The position numbers were made by a program, and so were the translations under genes. Below, piece after piece: positions 1 through 4,905 of a stretch of DNA of 8,658 bases. This DNA is from an uncultured Butyrivibrio sp. GTDB taxonomy: Bacteria > Bacillota > Clostridia > Lachnospirales > Lachnospiraceae. The notes below the pieces were generated by a model, which was not told the DNA's origin, ran no database searches, and saw only the letters and a program-made list of their open reading frames with translations. The stretch's first letter is position 1. Every line of letters begins with the position of its first letter. The stretch spans positions 37,885-46,542 of the forward strand of contig CAJTON010000005.1 of assembly GCA_910577605.1 (NCBI GenBank), given 5' to 3'.

Positions 1-172
1 CCGCCTCTTCAGCGATCCTTTGGCTGCCGCAACCGTACAGCGTTACCTTAACATAAGTGTTGAGGCTGTATCCGTCGGCGGTATAGTCCACGCCCTTAGG
101 AGGTGCGCAGCCGTTCATGCAGGACGCCGCCGTTATCAGAAACAGCAAAATTATTTCCTTTAATTTCCTCAT
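1..172 (-). CDS. apbE: ApbE-family FAD:protein FMN transferase lipoprotein, 5' end only
   Basis: Only the first 57 codons are in the window; the frame stays open to base 1, so the rest lies to the left. The protein starts MRKLKEIILLFLITAASC: a basic n-region, a hydrophobic core and a lipobox-like A-A-S-C, so a secreted lipoprotein is likely. Residues after it (YSLNTYVKVTLYGCG, then a helical RIAEEA) match the N-terminal pattern of ApbE proteins, where a short strand 'LnTyv.itlYG' precedes the first helix. ApbE enzymes attach FMN through a phosphoester bond to Thr/Ser of redox proteins such as RNF/NQR subunits on the outer membrane face. The catalytic and Mg-binding residues lie outside the window. 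The ATG at 170-172 was chosen because it supplies the basic n-region, although the ribosome site before it is weak. It is divergent from the Fur-family gene with 89 bp between the starts. The family call comes from a short stretch, so it is good but not certain. Confidence 0.75.
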   Translation of the reverse strand, partial: MRKLKEIILLFLITAASCMNGCAPPKGVDYTADGYSLNTYVKVTLYGCGSQRIAEEA

Positions 173-191
173 AAATACAGTATACACTTTA

Positions 192-220
192 TTGACAAAT
201 AAATCAATTTATATTAAAAT
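192..220 (+). promoter_or_regulatory. Sigma-A promoter of the PerR-like gene
   Basis: TTGACA at 192-197, a 17-base spacer, and TAAAAT at 215-220. This is a near-consensus housekeeping promoter, about 40 bases before the start codon at 262. It sits in an AT-rich spacer between divergent genes. Confidence 0.7.
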
Positions 221-234
221 AATAACAATTACTA
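220..234. promoter_or_regulatory. Fur/PerR-like operator overlapping the promoter start site
   Basis: TAATAACAATTACTA agrees at 10 of 14 fixed positions with the Fur-family 7-1-7 consensus TGATAATNATTATCA. The surrounding 16 bases, 221-236, are palindromic at 12 positions. It lies directly at and after the -10 box, where a bound repressor would block transcription, and it could also affect the divergent apbE gene. The AT-rich background weakens the match. Autoregulation is typical of PerR and is inferred here. Confidence 0.45.
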
Positions 235-261
235 TTTTTATTTTATTTAAGGAGAGATAAG

Positions 262-648
262 ATGCCGACAGCAGCAATGAAGTACAGCCGACAGAGAGAA
301 GCTGTCAGGGAGTTTCTGATGACGAGAAAGGACCACCCCACCGCGGAGGTGATCTACCAGAATTTAAGGATGATCTATCCGCGCATAAGTCTCGGTACGG
401 TCTACCGCAACCTCGCGCTTCTCGTGGAGCTTGGCGAGATCGCAAAACTGCCGGGAATAGACGGTTTTGACCACTTTGACGGCGACCCGACGCCGCATTA
501 CCATTTTATATGCAGAGAATGCCGCGCGGTCATGGATCTCAGACTTCCGCAGCTTGAATATCTTAACGAAGAGGCGGCGAAGGGCTTCGACGGAGAAATT
601 TCAGGTCACTTGGCGTACTTTTACGGCAAGTGCAGGAACTGCAAATAA
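262..648 (+). CDS. perR: PerR-like peroxide-sensing Fur-family repressor
   Basis: A 128-residue Fur-family DNA-binding metalloregulator, somewhat shorter than the usual ~145 because the N-terminus is compact. The winged helix occupies about residues 5-62, with the recognition segment S43-LGTVYRNL. The structural zinc site is complete: C84-x2-C87 and C124-x2-C127. The regulatory metal ligands known from Bacillus PerR have counterparts: H25 (DHPTA), D70 (GFD), H79 and H81 (HYH) and D92 (VMDL). Aspartate rather than glutamate at the last position favours PerR over Fur. PerR with Fe(II) is inactivated when peroxide oxidises its histidine ligands, which releases genes such as rubrerythrins; one follows 99 bases downstream. 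The start at 262 is set by AAGGAG at 249-254, seven bases upstream; M6 is a possible but less supported start. No clear terminator separates it from the next gene, so partial readthrough is possible. Confidence 0.85.
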   Translation: MPTAAMKYSRQREAVREFLMTRKDHPTAEVIYQNLRMIYPRISLGTVYRNLALLVELGEIAKLPGIDGFDHFDGDPTPHYHFICRECRAVMDLRLPQLEYLNEEAAKGFDGEISGHLAYFYGKCRNCK

Positions 649-662
649 TTTTTAAAAATCTA

Positions 663-691
663 TTGACATTTGATTTTTCCTGTATTATATT
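663..691 (+). promoter_or_regulatory. Sigma-A promoter of the reverse rubrerythrin gene
   Basis: TTGACA at 663-668, a 17-base spacer, and TATATT at 686-691. This gives the rubrerythrin its own promoter just after the PerR-like gene. An alternative -10, TATTAT at 683-688, would have a too-short spacer of 14. Confidence 0.65.
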
Positions 692-695
692 AAAA

Positions 696-712
696 CAGTA
701 ATCATTCTTGAT
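696..712. promoter_or_regulatory. Candidate PerR operator before the rubrerythrin gene
   Basis: An inverted repeat ATCA-TTCT-TGAT spans 701-712 directly after the -10 box. The overlapping stretch 696-710 keeps the TAAT.ATT core of the Fur-family 7-1-7 box, with about 8 of 14 positions. The position suits repression by the upstream regulator, but the match is weaker than the one before perR. Confidence 0.35.
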
Positions 713-747
713 ATTAAAAAAATTTATTTATAAAGGAGATAATTTTT

Positions 748-1335
748 ATGGCAAAATTTGTATGCAGCGTATGCGGTTATGTTTACGAAGGAGACGCGGC
801 TCCCGCAGAGTGTCCCGTATGTCATGTCGGAGCGGACAAGTTCAAGAAGGTCGAGGGAGAGCTTACTCTTGCGGCAGAGCATGAGTTTGGAGTTTACGGC
901 AAGACCGTAAGAGACAACGGCGACATCAGCGCCGAGGATAAGAAGTTCATTTTCGAGCAGCTTAAGGCTAATTTCGAGGGAGAGTGCTCAGAGGTAGGAA
1001 TGTATCTTTGCATGGCGCGCATCGCGCACCGCGAGGGATATCCCGAAATCGGACTTTACTGGGAGAAGGCAGCTCACGAAGAAGCAGAGCACGCGGCTAA
1101 ATTTGCCGAGATTCTTGGCGAGGACCTTGAGCCCAACATGAAGGCTTCCACCAAGGATAACCTCAAGTGGAGAGTTGACTGCGAATTCGGCGCGACCGCC
1201 GGCAAGTTCGATCTTGCTAAATGCGCTAAGAAGAACAACCTTGACGCTATCCACGACACCGTTCACGAGATGGCGAGGGACGAGGCTAGACACGGAAGAG
1301 CTCTTGAAGGTCTTCTCAAGAGATATTTCGGATAA
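748..1335 (+). CDS. rbr: Reverse rubrerythrin (N-terminal rubredoxin domain, ferritin-like diiron domain)
   Basis: A 195-residue cytoplasmic non-haem iron protein. Rubredoxin-type FeS4 ligands come first: C6-x2-C9 (FVCSVCGY) and C22-x2-C25 (ECPVCHVG). A ferritin-like four-helix region follows from about residue 60. It carries candidate diiron ligands in E78-G-E (FEGEC), E112-A-E-H115 and E179-A-R-H182. Classical rubrerythrins have the opposite order, with rubredoxin at the C-terminus. The reversed order defines the reverse rubrerythrins of clostridia, which reduce hydrogen peroxide and, with NADH-dependent reductases, oxygen. In Clostridium acetobutylicum such genes are strongly PerR-repressed, which fits the neighbour here. 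AAGGAG at 733-738 sits nine bases before the ATG. The codon choice looks like that of a highly expressed gene (AAG, GAG and CTT frequent). No key residue appears to be missing. Confidence 0.95.
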   Translation: MAKFVCSVCGYVYEGDAAPAECPVCHVGADKFKKVEGELTLAAEHEFGVYGKTVRDNGDISAEDKKFIFEQLKANFEGECSEVGMYLCMARIAHREGYPEIGLYWEKAAHEEAEHAAKFAEILGEDLEPNMKASTKDNLKWRVDCEFGATAGKFDLAKCAKKNNLDAIHDTVHEMARDEARHGRALEGLLKRYFG

Positions 1336-1359
1336 GGACATAAAGGTTTTATACTTTAA

Positions 1360-1395
1360 AGGAGCGGACGCAAAATACGTCCGCTCCTCTTTTTT
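1360..1395 (+). terminator. Rho-independent terminator after rubrerythrin
   Basis: GGAGCGGACG (1361-1370) pairs perfectly with CGTCCGCTCC (1378-1387) around a 7-base loop; an outer A-T pair extends the stem and a T-rich run follows to 1395. On the other strand the stem is followed only by TTTAAAG, so it may also weakly stop the convergent XRE gene, for which I see no better terminator. Confidence 0.92.
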
Positions 1396-1475
1396 CTAGC
1401 CGCGCTCCTTAAAACTTCTGCGCTAAAAATATTTGCGCCATTCCTCTCACATTGTCAGCTGCGCGGTAAAATGCT

Positions 1476-2144
1476 CTACTTACAGGCAATATAGATGTCC
1501 ATGCTGTCACCGTCTGTTTCAAAGCAGGGAATAACATCCTTTTCAGTGTGTTCCAGACCGTTTACGCGCATATATTCCATAAGCGTTTTATAGGCGTTGG
1601 GAATTGTCACAAAAGGATTATCAAAGGGCGTTTCAATGTGTATCGCCGCATATCTGTGATCTGCCTGCTCATGTATTTCAGCGTCAGGAGGAACGACTCC
1701 GTCGGGCAGTATCCATGCCGCTTCGTAGCCGTGCATATTGTAAACATTTATCTGCTCCTGCGACGCTTTTGGAAAATCCCATCCAATGACGCGAGGCTTG
1801 TCCTCGCCGCAGCTGCGCGCAATGGAAAATATTCTGTCGATAGCGTCCCCCTCCGGTTCGGAGCTTATAACAGCATGCTTTATGTAGCGGAAAGCGGGGA
1901 CGGTTTCGACGCGCAGATTTGTATACGCTTCGCTGCAAACGACCATATCGCCGCGGAACAGGTCGTCTAACGAACAGTTAAAAAGCCTGCAAAGCTCTAT
2001 TGCCTTGTCCATTTCCGGCTGCGCCGTATCCAGCTCCCATTTTGATACGGTCTGACGGCTGACATTCATTTTTTCAGCCAGATCCTCCTGCGTCATATTT
2101 CCTCTAAGATGTCTTAAAAACTGCAAATTTTTTCCGAAACTCAT
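1476..2144 (-). CDS. XRE-family regulator with GyrI-like effector-binding domain
   Basis: A 222-residue protein. Residues about 4-62 form a Cro/C1-type helix-turn-helix: MTQEDLAEKMNVSRQTVSKWE is the scaffold and recognition helix, and CSLDDLF closes the domain. From about residue 75 the protein matches the GyrI-like/AraC effector-binding fold: VIGWDFP, GYEAAWILPDG, YAAIHIETPFDNPF, and AYKTLMEYMRVNGLE near the end. Such domains bind small, often cationic or amphipathic ligands. A one-component regulator of an efflux or stress gene is therefore plausible, but no target gene is adjacent. I chose the ATG at 2142-2144 because AAGGAG at 2153-2158 stands eight bases upstream. An in-frame GTG at 2186 would add 14 residues but lies inside a hairpin and has no suitable ribosome site. 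The gene converges with rubrerythrin. Two copies of a structured repeat lie directly upstream and may be its operators or leader. Confidence 0.9.
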   Translation of the reverse strand: MSFGKNLQFLRHLRGNMTQEDLAEKMNVSRQTVSKWELDTAQPEMDKAIELCRLFNCSLDDLFRGDMVVCSEAYTNLRVETVPAFRYIKHAVISSEPEGDAIDRIFSIARSCGEDKPRVIGWDFPKASQEQINVYNMHGYEAAWILPDGVVPPDAEIHEQADHRYAAIHIETPFDNPFVTIPNAYKTLMEYMRVNGLEHTEKDVIPCFETDGDSMDIYIACK

Positions 2145-2167
2145 AAAATATTCTCCTTCCCTTATTA

Positions 2168-2207
2168 ATGTGTTGCTTTTCAACACATCATGGTATCCTC
2201 GCAGAGG
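2168..2207 (-). repeat. Hairpin repeat element, copy 1
   Basis: Read on the minus strand: CCTC-TGC-GAGG, then ATACC, then a hairpin ATGTGTTG (2188-2181), loop AAAAG, CAACACAT (2175-2168), perfect over 8 bp. It ends 10 bases before the ribosome site of the XRE gene. Over 31 bases (2177-2207) it matches copy 2 at 28 positions. It could be a dimer-binding operator of the regulator or a structure in its 5' leader. Confidence 0.8.
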
Positions 2208-2220
2208 GTTTCACTGTTAT

Positions 2221-2258
2221 TACGCTGTTTTCAGCACATATTGGTATCCTCGCAGAGG
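2221..2258 (-). repeat. Hairpin repeat element, copy 2
   Basis: Same layout as copy 1, displaced by 51 bases. CCTCTGCGAGG (2258-2248) and GATACC are followed by the hairpin TGTGCTG (2238-2232), loop AAAA, CAGCGTA (2227-2221). All seven pairs form if two G-U pairs are allowed. The arms differ from copy 1, yet pairing is kept. Confidence 0.78.
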
Positions 2259-2263
2259 AGTTC

Positions 2264-2294
2264 GTTTTCCTGCGCCGCGCCGCATTATCAGTAT
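2264..2294. repeat. Degenerate relative of the tandem-repeat end
   Basis: GTTTTCC, then a GC-rich stretch, then CCGCATTAT...GTAT reproduces, with small gaps, the last 30 or so bases of the 122-bp repeats (GTTTTCCGAGCGGCACCGCATTATGGTAT). It follows hairpin copy 2 directly, linking the two repeat types. Confidence 0.45.
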
Positions 2295-2329
2295 AGTATT
2301 TTCCCGGATGGGCCGCAACCAATCTGTAT

Positions 2330-2366
2330 GCGCTATTTTTTCCTAGCGCGCAACTTTAAAGTGCGC
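2330..2366. repeat. Two overlapping inverted repeats
   Basis: GCGCTA (2330-2335) pairs with TAGCGC (2344-2349). GCGC-ACTTT (2348-2357, one unpaired A) pairs with AAAGT-GCGC (2358-2366). They share bases 2348-2349, so the two structures exclude each other as drawn. The second is almost a perfect palindrome, which suits a dimeric DNA-binding protein. No gene starts next to it. Confidence 0.4.
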
Positions 2367-2411
2367 AAAATATTTTGAGGAAAATTCCGAAGCGTCCGGT
2401 TCGATAACCGA

Positions 2412-2440
2412 TTGTAGCCTATTTAAAAATGTGGTAAAAT
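2412..2440 (+). promoter_or_regulatory. Extended -10 promoter upstream of the tandem repeats
   Basis: TTGTAG (2412-2417), a 17-base spacer, and TGG-TAAAAT (2432-2440), an extended -10. Transcription would run through both tandem repeats into the SIMPL gene, giving a leader of nearly 300 bases. Confidence 0.5.
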
Positions 2441-2460
2441 GAGCGTAAGCAATGAGCGGT

Positions 2461-2582
2461 GCAAAAACAGACAAAGGCAGACCTACTGCTTGCAGCAAGG
2501 GCTGACTATGGCTGTTTTTATAGGGCGACAGCCCGTTCAACGAGGAAAACTCAGTTTTCCGAGCGGCACCGCATTATGGTAT
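2461..2582 (+). repeat. 122-bp direct tandem repeat, copy 1
   Basis: Begins GCAAAAACAGACAAAGG and ends CCGCATTATGGTAT. It is followed without a gap by copy 2, from which it differs by five substitutions and one indel. Internal inverted repeats are CTGC-TT-GCAG (2486-2495), GGGC-GACA-GCCC (2523-2534) and GGAAAAC-TCA-GTTTTCC (2544-2560). The period is not a multiple of three, which argues against coding. Confidence 0.9.
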
Positions 2583-2705
2583 GCAAAATCAGACAAAGGC
2601 AGACCTGCTGCTTGCAGCAAGGGCTGACTATGGCTGTTTTTATAGGGCGACAAGCCCGTTCAGCGAGGAAAACTCAGTTTTCCGAGCGGCACCGCATTAT
2701 GGTAA
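2583..2705 (+). repeat. 122/123-bp direct tandem repeat, copy 2
   Basis: About 95% identical to copy 1 by eye, with one extra A in the GGGC...GCCC loop. The first stem is longer here (TGCTGC-TT-GCAGCA, 2606-2619). Its last bases become the -10 box of a promoter for the SIMPL gene. High identity indicates a recent duplication or ongoing slippage. Confidence 0.9.
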
Positions 2706-2708
2706 AAT
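2680..2708 (+). promoter_or_regulatory. Extended -10 promoter formed at the repeat end
   Basis: TGG-TAAAAT (2700-2708) is an extended -10; the -35 position (TTCCGA, 2680-2685) is poor. A start near 2715 would leave a leader of about 20 bases containing GGGAGG (2724-2729), seven bases before the SIMPL start codon. In copy 1 the same place reads TGG-TATGCA. Confidence 0.5.
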
Positions 2709-2736
2709 ATACTCAAAATCCAAGGGAGGAACCTAA

Positions 2737-3393
2737 ATGTCAAAAACAATAACCGTAAAAGGCACCGGCAGAGTGTCCGCAAAGCCGGATTATGTGGTGA
2801 TTTCAATGTCACTTTCTTCACAGGATATGGAATACGACAAAGCGATGGAGCTTGCCGCCAACGAACTCAAGCAGCTAAAAAGCGCGCTGCACGGCGCCGG
2901 TTTTGAAGAAAAAGCCTTAAAAACTTCTAATTTCAATGTCCGCACTGACTATGTTAATTTAAAAGACGCTGATGGCAATTACCGCAACAAGTTCAACGGC
3001 TATGTCGTGCTGCATTCCATAAAGCTCGGATTTGATCTTGACACTGCAAAACTGTCAAAAGCGCTTTCCGCAGTCTCAGAATGCCTTTCAAATCCGGAGC
3101 TGTCGATAAAATTCACCGTAAGGGACGAATCTACGGTAAACGAAGAAATGCTTCGCCTTGCCTCGCAAAACGCAAGGCGCAAAGCCGAAATTCTCTGCGA
3201 CGCTTCGGGCGTGGAGTTGGGCGCTCTGCTGTCAGTCGATTACAACTGGGGAAAATCGGACCTCACTTCTGCTACCAATTACAGAATGGCCGCCGAATGT
3301 ATGAAAATGTCGGAGCTTTCCAGGGGAGTCGATATCGAACCCGACGAAATAGAGATAAGCGACACCGTTACCTTCGTGTGGGAAATAAAGTAG
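2737..3393 (+). CDS. SIMPL-domain (DUF541) protein, cytoplasmic form
   Basis: A 218-residue protein that is one SIMPL/DUF541 domain from about residue 3 to the end. The diagnostic opening is TITVKGTGRVSAKPDYVVIS. A paired-helix segment follows (YDKAMELAANELKQLKSAL). Later come KTSNFNVRTDY, the helix ASQNARRKAEILCDASGVELGALLSV (split here only by reading), and a closing strand DTVTFVWEI. Family members include the IRAK-binding protein SIMPL, the E. coli oxidative-stress protein YggE and B. subtilis YwpL-type proteins; the molecular activity is not established. Most bacterial relatives are exported, but this one has no signal peptide or membrane segment, so a cytoplasmic location is likely. It starts after GGGAGG with seven-base spacing. 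The DUF4303-like gene follows after 21 bases, so the two are probably co-transcribed from the promoters at the end of the tandem repeats. Confidence 0.88.
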   Translation: MSKTITVKGTGRVSAKPDYVVISMSLSSQDMEYDKAMELAANELKQLKSALHGAGFEEKALKTSNFNVRTDYVNLKDADGNYRNKFNGYVVLHSIKLGFDLDTAKLSKALSAVSECLSNPELSIKFTVRDESTVNEEMLRLASQNARRKAEILCDASGVELGALLSVDYNWGKSDLTSATNYRMAAECMKMSELSRGVDIEPDEIEISDTVTFVWEIK

Positions 3394-3414
3394 CTTGAAA
3401 TAAGGGAGAATACT

Positions 3415-3969
3415 ATGGACATGAAAACGCTTTTAGCGGATTCAATAAAAAAATGCGTACAAGGCTGGGACAAGTCCGGCATATATGCCGTCTCGCTTTT
3501 TGTATACGACAACGACGACAATCCCTGCGAGCCGACCGTCACGCTCGGCTACAACACAAACGACTGCTTCCGTGAATCCGTTTCATACGCCTCGGACAAG
3601 CAGGAGGCAAAATGGAATTACGCTTTCTGGCTGCAAAACGAGGAAATGCTCTTCGGCGTTGACGAAACGCAGCCTGTCGTGCGCGAATGGCTCGAATCGC
3701 GCGGATTTACGTATTATTCCTATGACGAAATGTTTGACGGCGGGCCGGACGAAGCATCCTATGAAGGAATAACCGACGAGTTCGTAAAAGTTCTTGTCGG
3801 CATTGTAAAAGAGCTTCATGCCTCTGGTTTTATAAAAGAACAATTCGGGCAGCCCGTTCCATTTCTCATACACGAACTTGAATATTACGAAAAAATCGCG
3901 GAACAAAATATCGAGGCGAACGGGGCGGAGCTTGTTAAAGACTTTGCTGAATTTTGCAGAAGTATGTAA
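3415..3969 (+). CDS. DUF4303-like protein of unknown function
   Basis: A 184-residue soluble, acidic protein with no signal peptide or membrane helix. The order of motifs fits DUF4303: an N-terminal helix, then SGIYAVSLFVYDNDD (strand pair), TVTLGYNT, then ASDKQEAKWNYAFWLQNE, and a long helical second half with FVKVLVGIVKELHASGF. DUF4303 members occur singly or near polymorphic-toxin loci and have been suggested to act as immunity proteins. No toxin gene is next to it here, so I do not assign that role. GGGAG lies six bases before the ATG; a second Met at codon 3 is an alternative. It is the last gene of a two-gene unit with the SIMPL gene, ended by the terminator at 4047. The family match is from memory of motif order and should be read as probable. 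Confidence 0.7.
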   Translation: MDMKTLLADSIKKCVQGWDKSGIYAVSLFVYDNDDNPCEPTVTLGYNTNDCFRESVSYASDKQEAKWNYAFWLQNEEMLFGVDETQPVVREWLESRGFTYYSYDEMFDGGPDEASYEGITDEFVKVLVGIVKELHASGFIKEQFGQPVPFLIHELEYYEKIAEQNIEANGAELVKDFAEFCRSM

Positions 3970-3974
3970 TATGC

Positions 3975-3995
3975 AGAGTTTCCGGCGCAAACTCT
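3975..3995 (+). repeat. Inverted repeat after the DUF4303-like gene
   Basis: AGAGTTT (3975-3981), a 7-base loop, AAACTCT (3989-3995), perfect over 7 bp, six bases after the stop codon. No T-run follows, so it is not a terminator by itself; it could protect the 3' end of the mRNA. Confidence 0.5.
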
Positions 3996-4046
3996 TGGGT
4001 AATATACTGTGATAAACCGCCAAATACTGAGCGGACATAACGACGT

Positions 4047-4083
4047 ACAGCGGTAAGACCGTCGCAGGTTTACCGCTGTTTTT
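4047..4083 (+). terminator. Rho-independent terminator of the SIMPL/DUF4303 unit
   Basis: ACAGCGGTAA (4047-4056) pairs with TTACCGCTGT (4070-4079). ACC/GGT inside the loop adds three pairs past a bulged G, and T's follow to 4083. Reading the other way, the stem is not followed by a T-run. It still lies 26 bases past the stop of the convergent DUF1062 gene, which lacks another visible terminator. Confidence 0.88.
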
Positions 4084-4108
4084 CTGAAATAGACCGCCGT
4101 CAGCATTC

Positions 4109-4690
4109 TTACTCATTCTCAAAAATACCATTCTTTAAGCGGAGCAGGACCGCCTGCGCCGAAGCTTCTGTTATCACGATCTTCTCCTGCTCCAAAAGCG
4201 TCCTTACCCTGCTTGCCGAAATTCCGACGGCTCCGGCAATCTGCTTTTCGGGACGTATTTTCAAAAGATACGGATTGCGTATGCAGATCTCCGCCTGCCC
4301 GGACGGTATGTTTTCATCGTTAGTCTCTGCGCGCTTTACATAACTGCAGCTTAGCTCCGCAAAATCAACCTCCGCCCTGTTTTTCTTAAATAACGGCAGA
4401 TTTCTGCCAAGCTCTTGTGCAAGAGCGCCGTCGTTTTCCGCAAAGCGGGCGTACTCCCGCGCGGGAATCAGTGAGGCTCTCCGCCTTTCATAAACCGTAA
4501 GGTTAAGTGTATGGCCGCAATCCTCACAGCTGTATATCAGCCATACGTCAATCAGGCTGCCGTTTGCGTTGACGCGGAATTTACCCGTATTTTTGAAACG
4601 GGATTTTCTTCCACAGCCGGAGCAGTTACGCGTAACCGTAAAGGATCCGTCCGGCACGATCTCATATTCTGTTTTATTAAAATAGCCCAT
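4109..4690 (-). CDS. DUF1062 family protein, zinc-ribbon type
   Basis: A 193-residue protein matching the DUF1062 family of Firmicutes. The opening YEIVPDGSFTVTRNCSGCG is followed by the highly typical KFRVNANGSLIDVWLIYSCEDC and LNLTVYERR. Four cysteines in two pairs (C23-x2-C26 and C55-x2-C58) make a zinc ribbon in the first 60 residues. Near residues 150-185, ISASRVRTLLEQEKIVI looks like a helix-turn-helix or S4-like segment, so nucleic-acid binding is plausible but unproven. I know of no experimentally assigned function for the family. The ribosome site is AGGAG about ten bases before the ATG at 4688-4690. An 8-codon leader ORF with its own strong ribosome site and a hairpin lie 51-107 bases upstream. 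The gene follows the terminator of the CD3324-family gene, so it probably has its own promoter in 4782-4871, which I could not place. Confidence 0.85.
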   Translation of the reverse strand: MGYFNKTEYEIVPDGSFTVTRNCSGCGRKSRFKNTGKFRVNANGSLIDVWLIYSCEDCGHTLNLTVYERRRASLIPAREYARFAENDGALAQELGRNLPLFKKNRAEVDFAELSCSYVKRAETNDENIPSGQAEICIRNPYLLKIRPEKQIAGAVGISASRVRTLLEQEKIVITEASAQAVLLRLKNGIFENE

Positions 4691-4740
4691 CTGTCTGCAT
4701 CTCCTGTTTTTCTATAAGGGAATGCGCGGGCTGTCACGTT

Positions 4741-4762
4741 CTGCAATAGCCGCGCTATGCAG
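4741..4762 (-). promoter_or_regulatory. Leader hairpin overlapping the stop codon of a mini-ORF
   Basis: On the minus strand CTGCATAGC (4762-4754), loop GCG, GCTATTGCAG (4750-4741) form nine pairs with one bulged T. The UAG stop of the upstream mini-ORF is inside the first arm. No T-run follows. The GCATAGC part of the first arm is also exactly complementary to GCTATGC at 4834-4828 in the same leader, an alternative pairing. Confidence 0.55.
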
Positions 4763-4781
4763 AGTAAACCGGTGTACCCAT
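4755..4781 (-). CDS. Putative 8-codon leader peptide of the DUF1062 gene
   Basis: ATG at 4781-4779 is preceded at seven bases by AAGGAGGA (4796-4789), one of the best ribosome sites in the window. It encodes only MGTPVYSA before UAG. The stop overlaps a hairpin arm and the DUF1062 gene starts 64 bases later. Nothing longer is open in this frame, so it is either a leader peptide or the relic of a lost gene. The very strong ribosome site, and a second unit of the same design before the neighbouring gene, favour a leader. Expression is not shown. Confidence 0.45.
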   Translation of the reverse strand: MGTPVYSA

Positions 4782-4871
4782 AAAATTTTCCTCCTTGTTT
4801 TTCACGCGGTCTTTACCGACAGCACAAGCATAGCATTGTCCGCGTCAGACAGCCACCTAATACTTTTTTTC

Positions 4872-4905
4872 AAAAAAAGAAGAGCCGATACCGTGGTATC
4901 AGCTC
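4872..4905 (-). terminator. Rho-independent terminator of the CD3324-family gene
   Basis: On the minus strand GAGCTGATACC pairs with GGTATCGGCTC around an AC loop (11 pairs including one G-U; 4905-4882), followed by TTCTTTTTTT to 4872. The stem contains the stop codon of the gene (4899-4901), so translation ends inside the terminator, an unusually tight arrangement. Confidence 0.88.

Larger units (their letters stand above)
2145..2736. other. Gene-free, repeat-rich spacer of 592 bp
   Basis: No credible gene lies between the divergent XRE and SIMPL genes. The open frames crossing it run through tandem repeats whose period is not a multiple of three, and they resemble no protein family I know. 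The interval holds two hairpin repeats (2168-2258), a degenerate relative (2264-2294), overlapping inverted repeats (2330-2366), a promoter (2412-2440), and two 122/123-bp direct repeats (2461-2705) ending in a second promoter. The XRE promoter must also be here, but I could not place it. Confidence 0.8.

Noticed and set aside
1415..1445. Minus-strand hairpin GCGC-AAATATTTTTA-GCGC as terminator for the XRE gene
   Set aside because: The stem has only four strong pairs and no T-run follows; the shared terminator at 1360-1395 is the better candidate.
2145..2186. Upstream GTG start for the XRE regulator (14 extra residues)
   Set aside because: The ATG at 2144 has an excellent ribosome site at ideal spacing and begins at the normal start of the helix-turn-helix domain; the GTG is inside a hairpin and the extra residues include the ribosome site itself.
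2461..2705. CRISPR array
   Set aside because: Only two units, each over 120 bases, directly abutting with no unique spacers and no cas genes nearby.
2459..2752. Open frame of 97 codons running through the tandem repeats
   Set aside because: The repeat period of 122 shifts the frame between copies, the product is the repeat translated twice in different contexts, and no ribosome site precedes it.
3415..3969. Toxin-immunity pair or defence system around the DUF4303-like gene
   Set aside because: The neighbour is a SIMPL protein, there is no toxin, nuclease or secretion gene in the window, and nothing else supports defence.
4797..4870. Known riboswitch or T-box in the DUF1062 leader
   Set aside because: There are small inverted repeats (CGGT-CTTT-ACCG; ACGCGG/CCGCGT) but no conserved core of a riboswitch class that I recognise.
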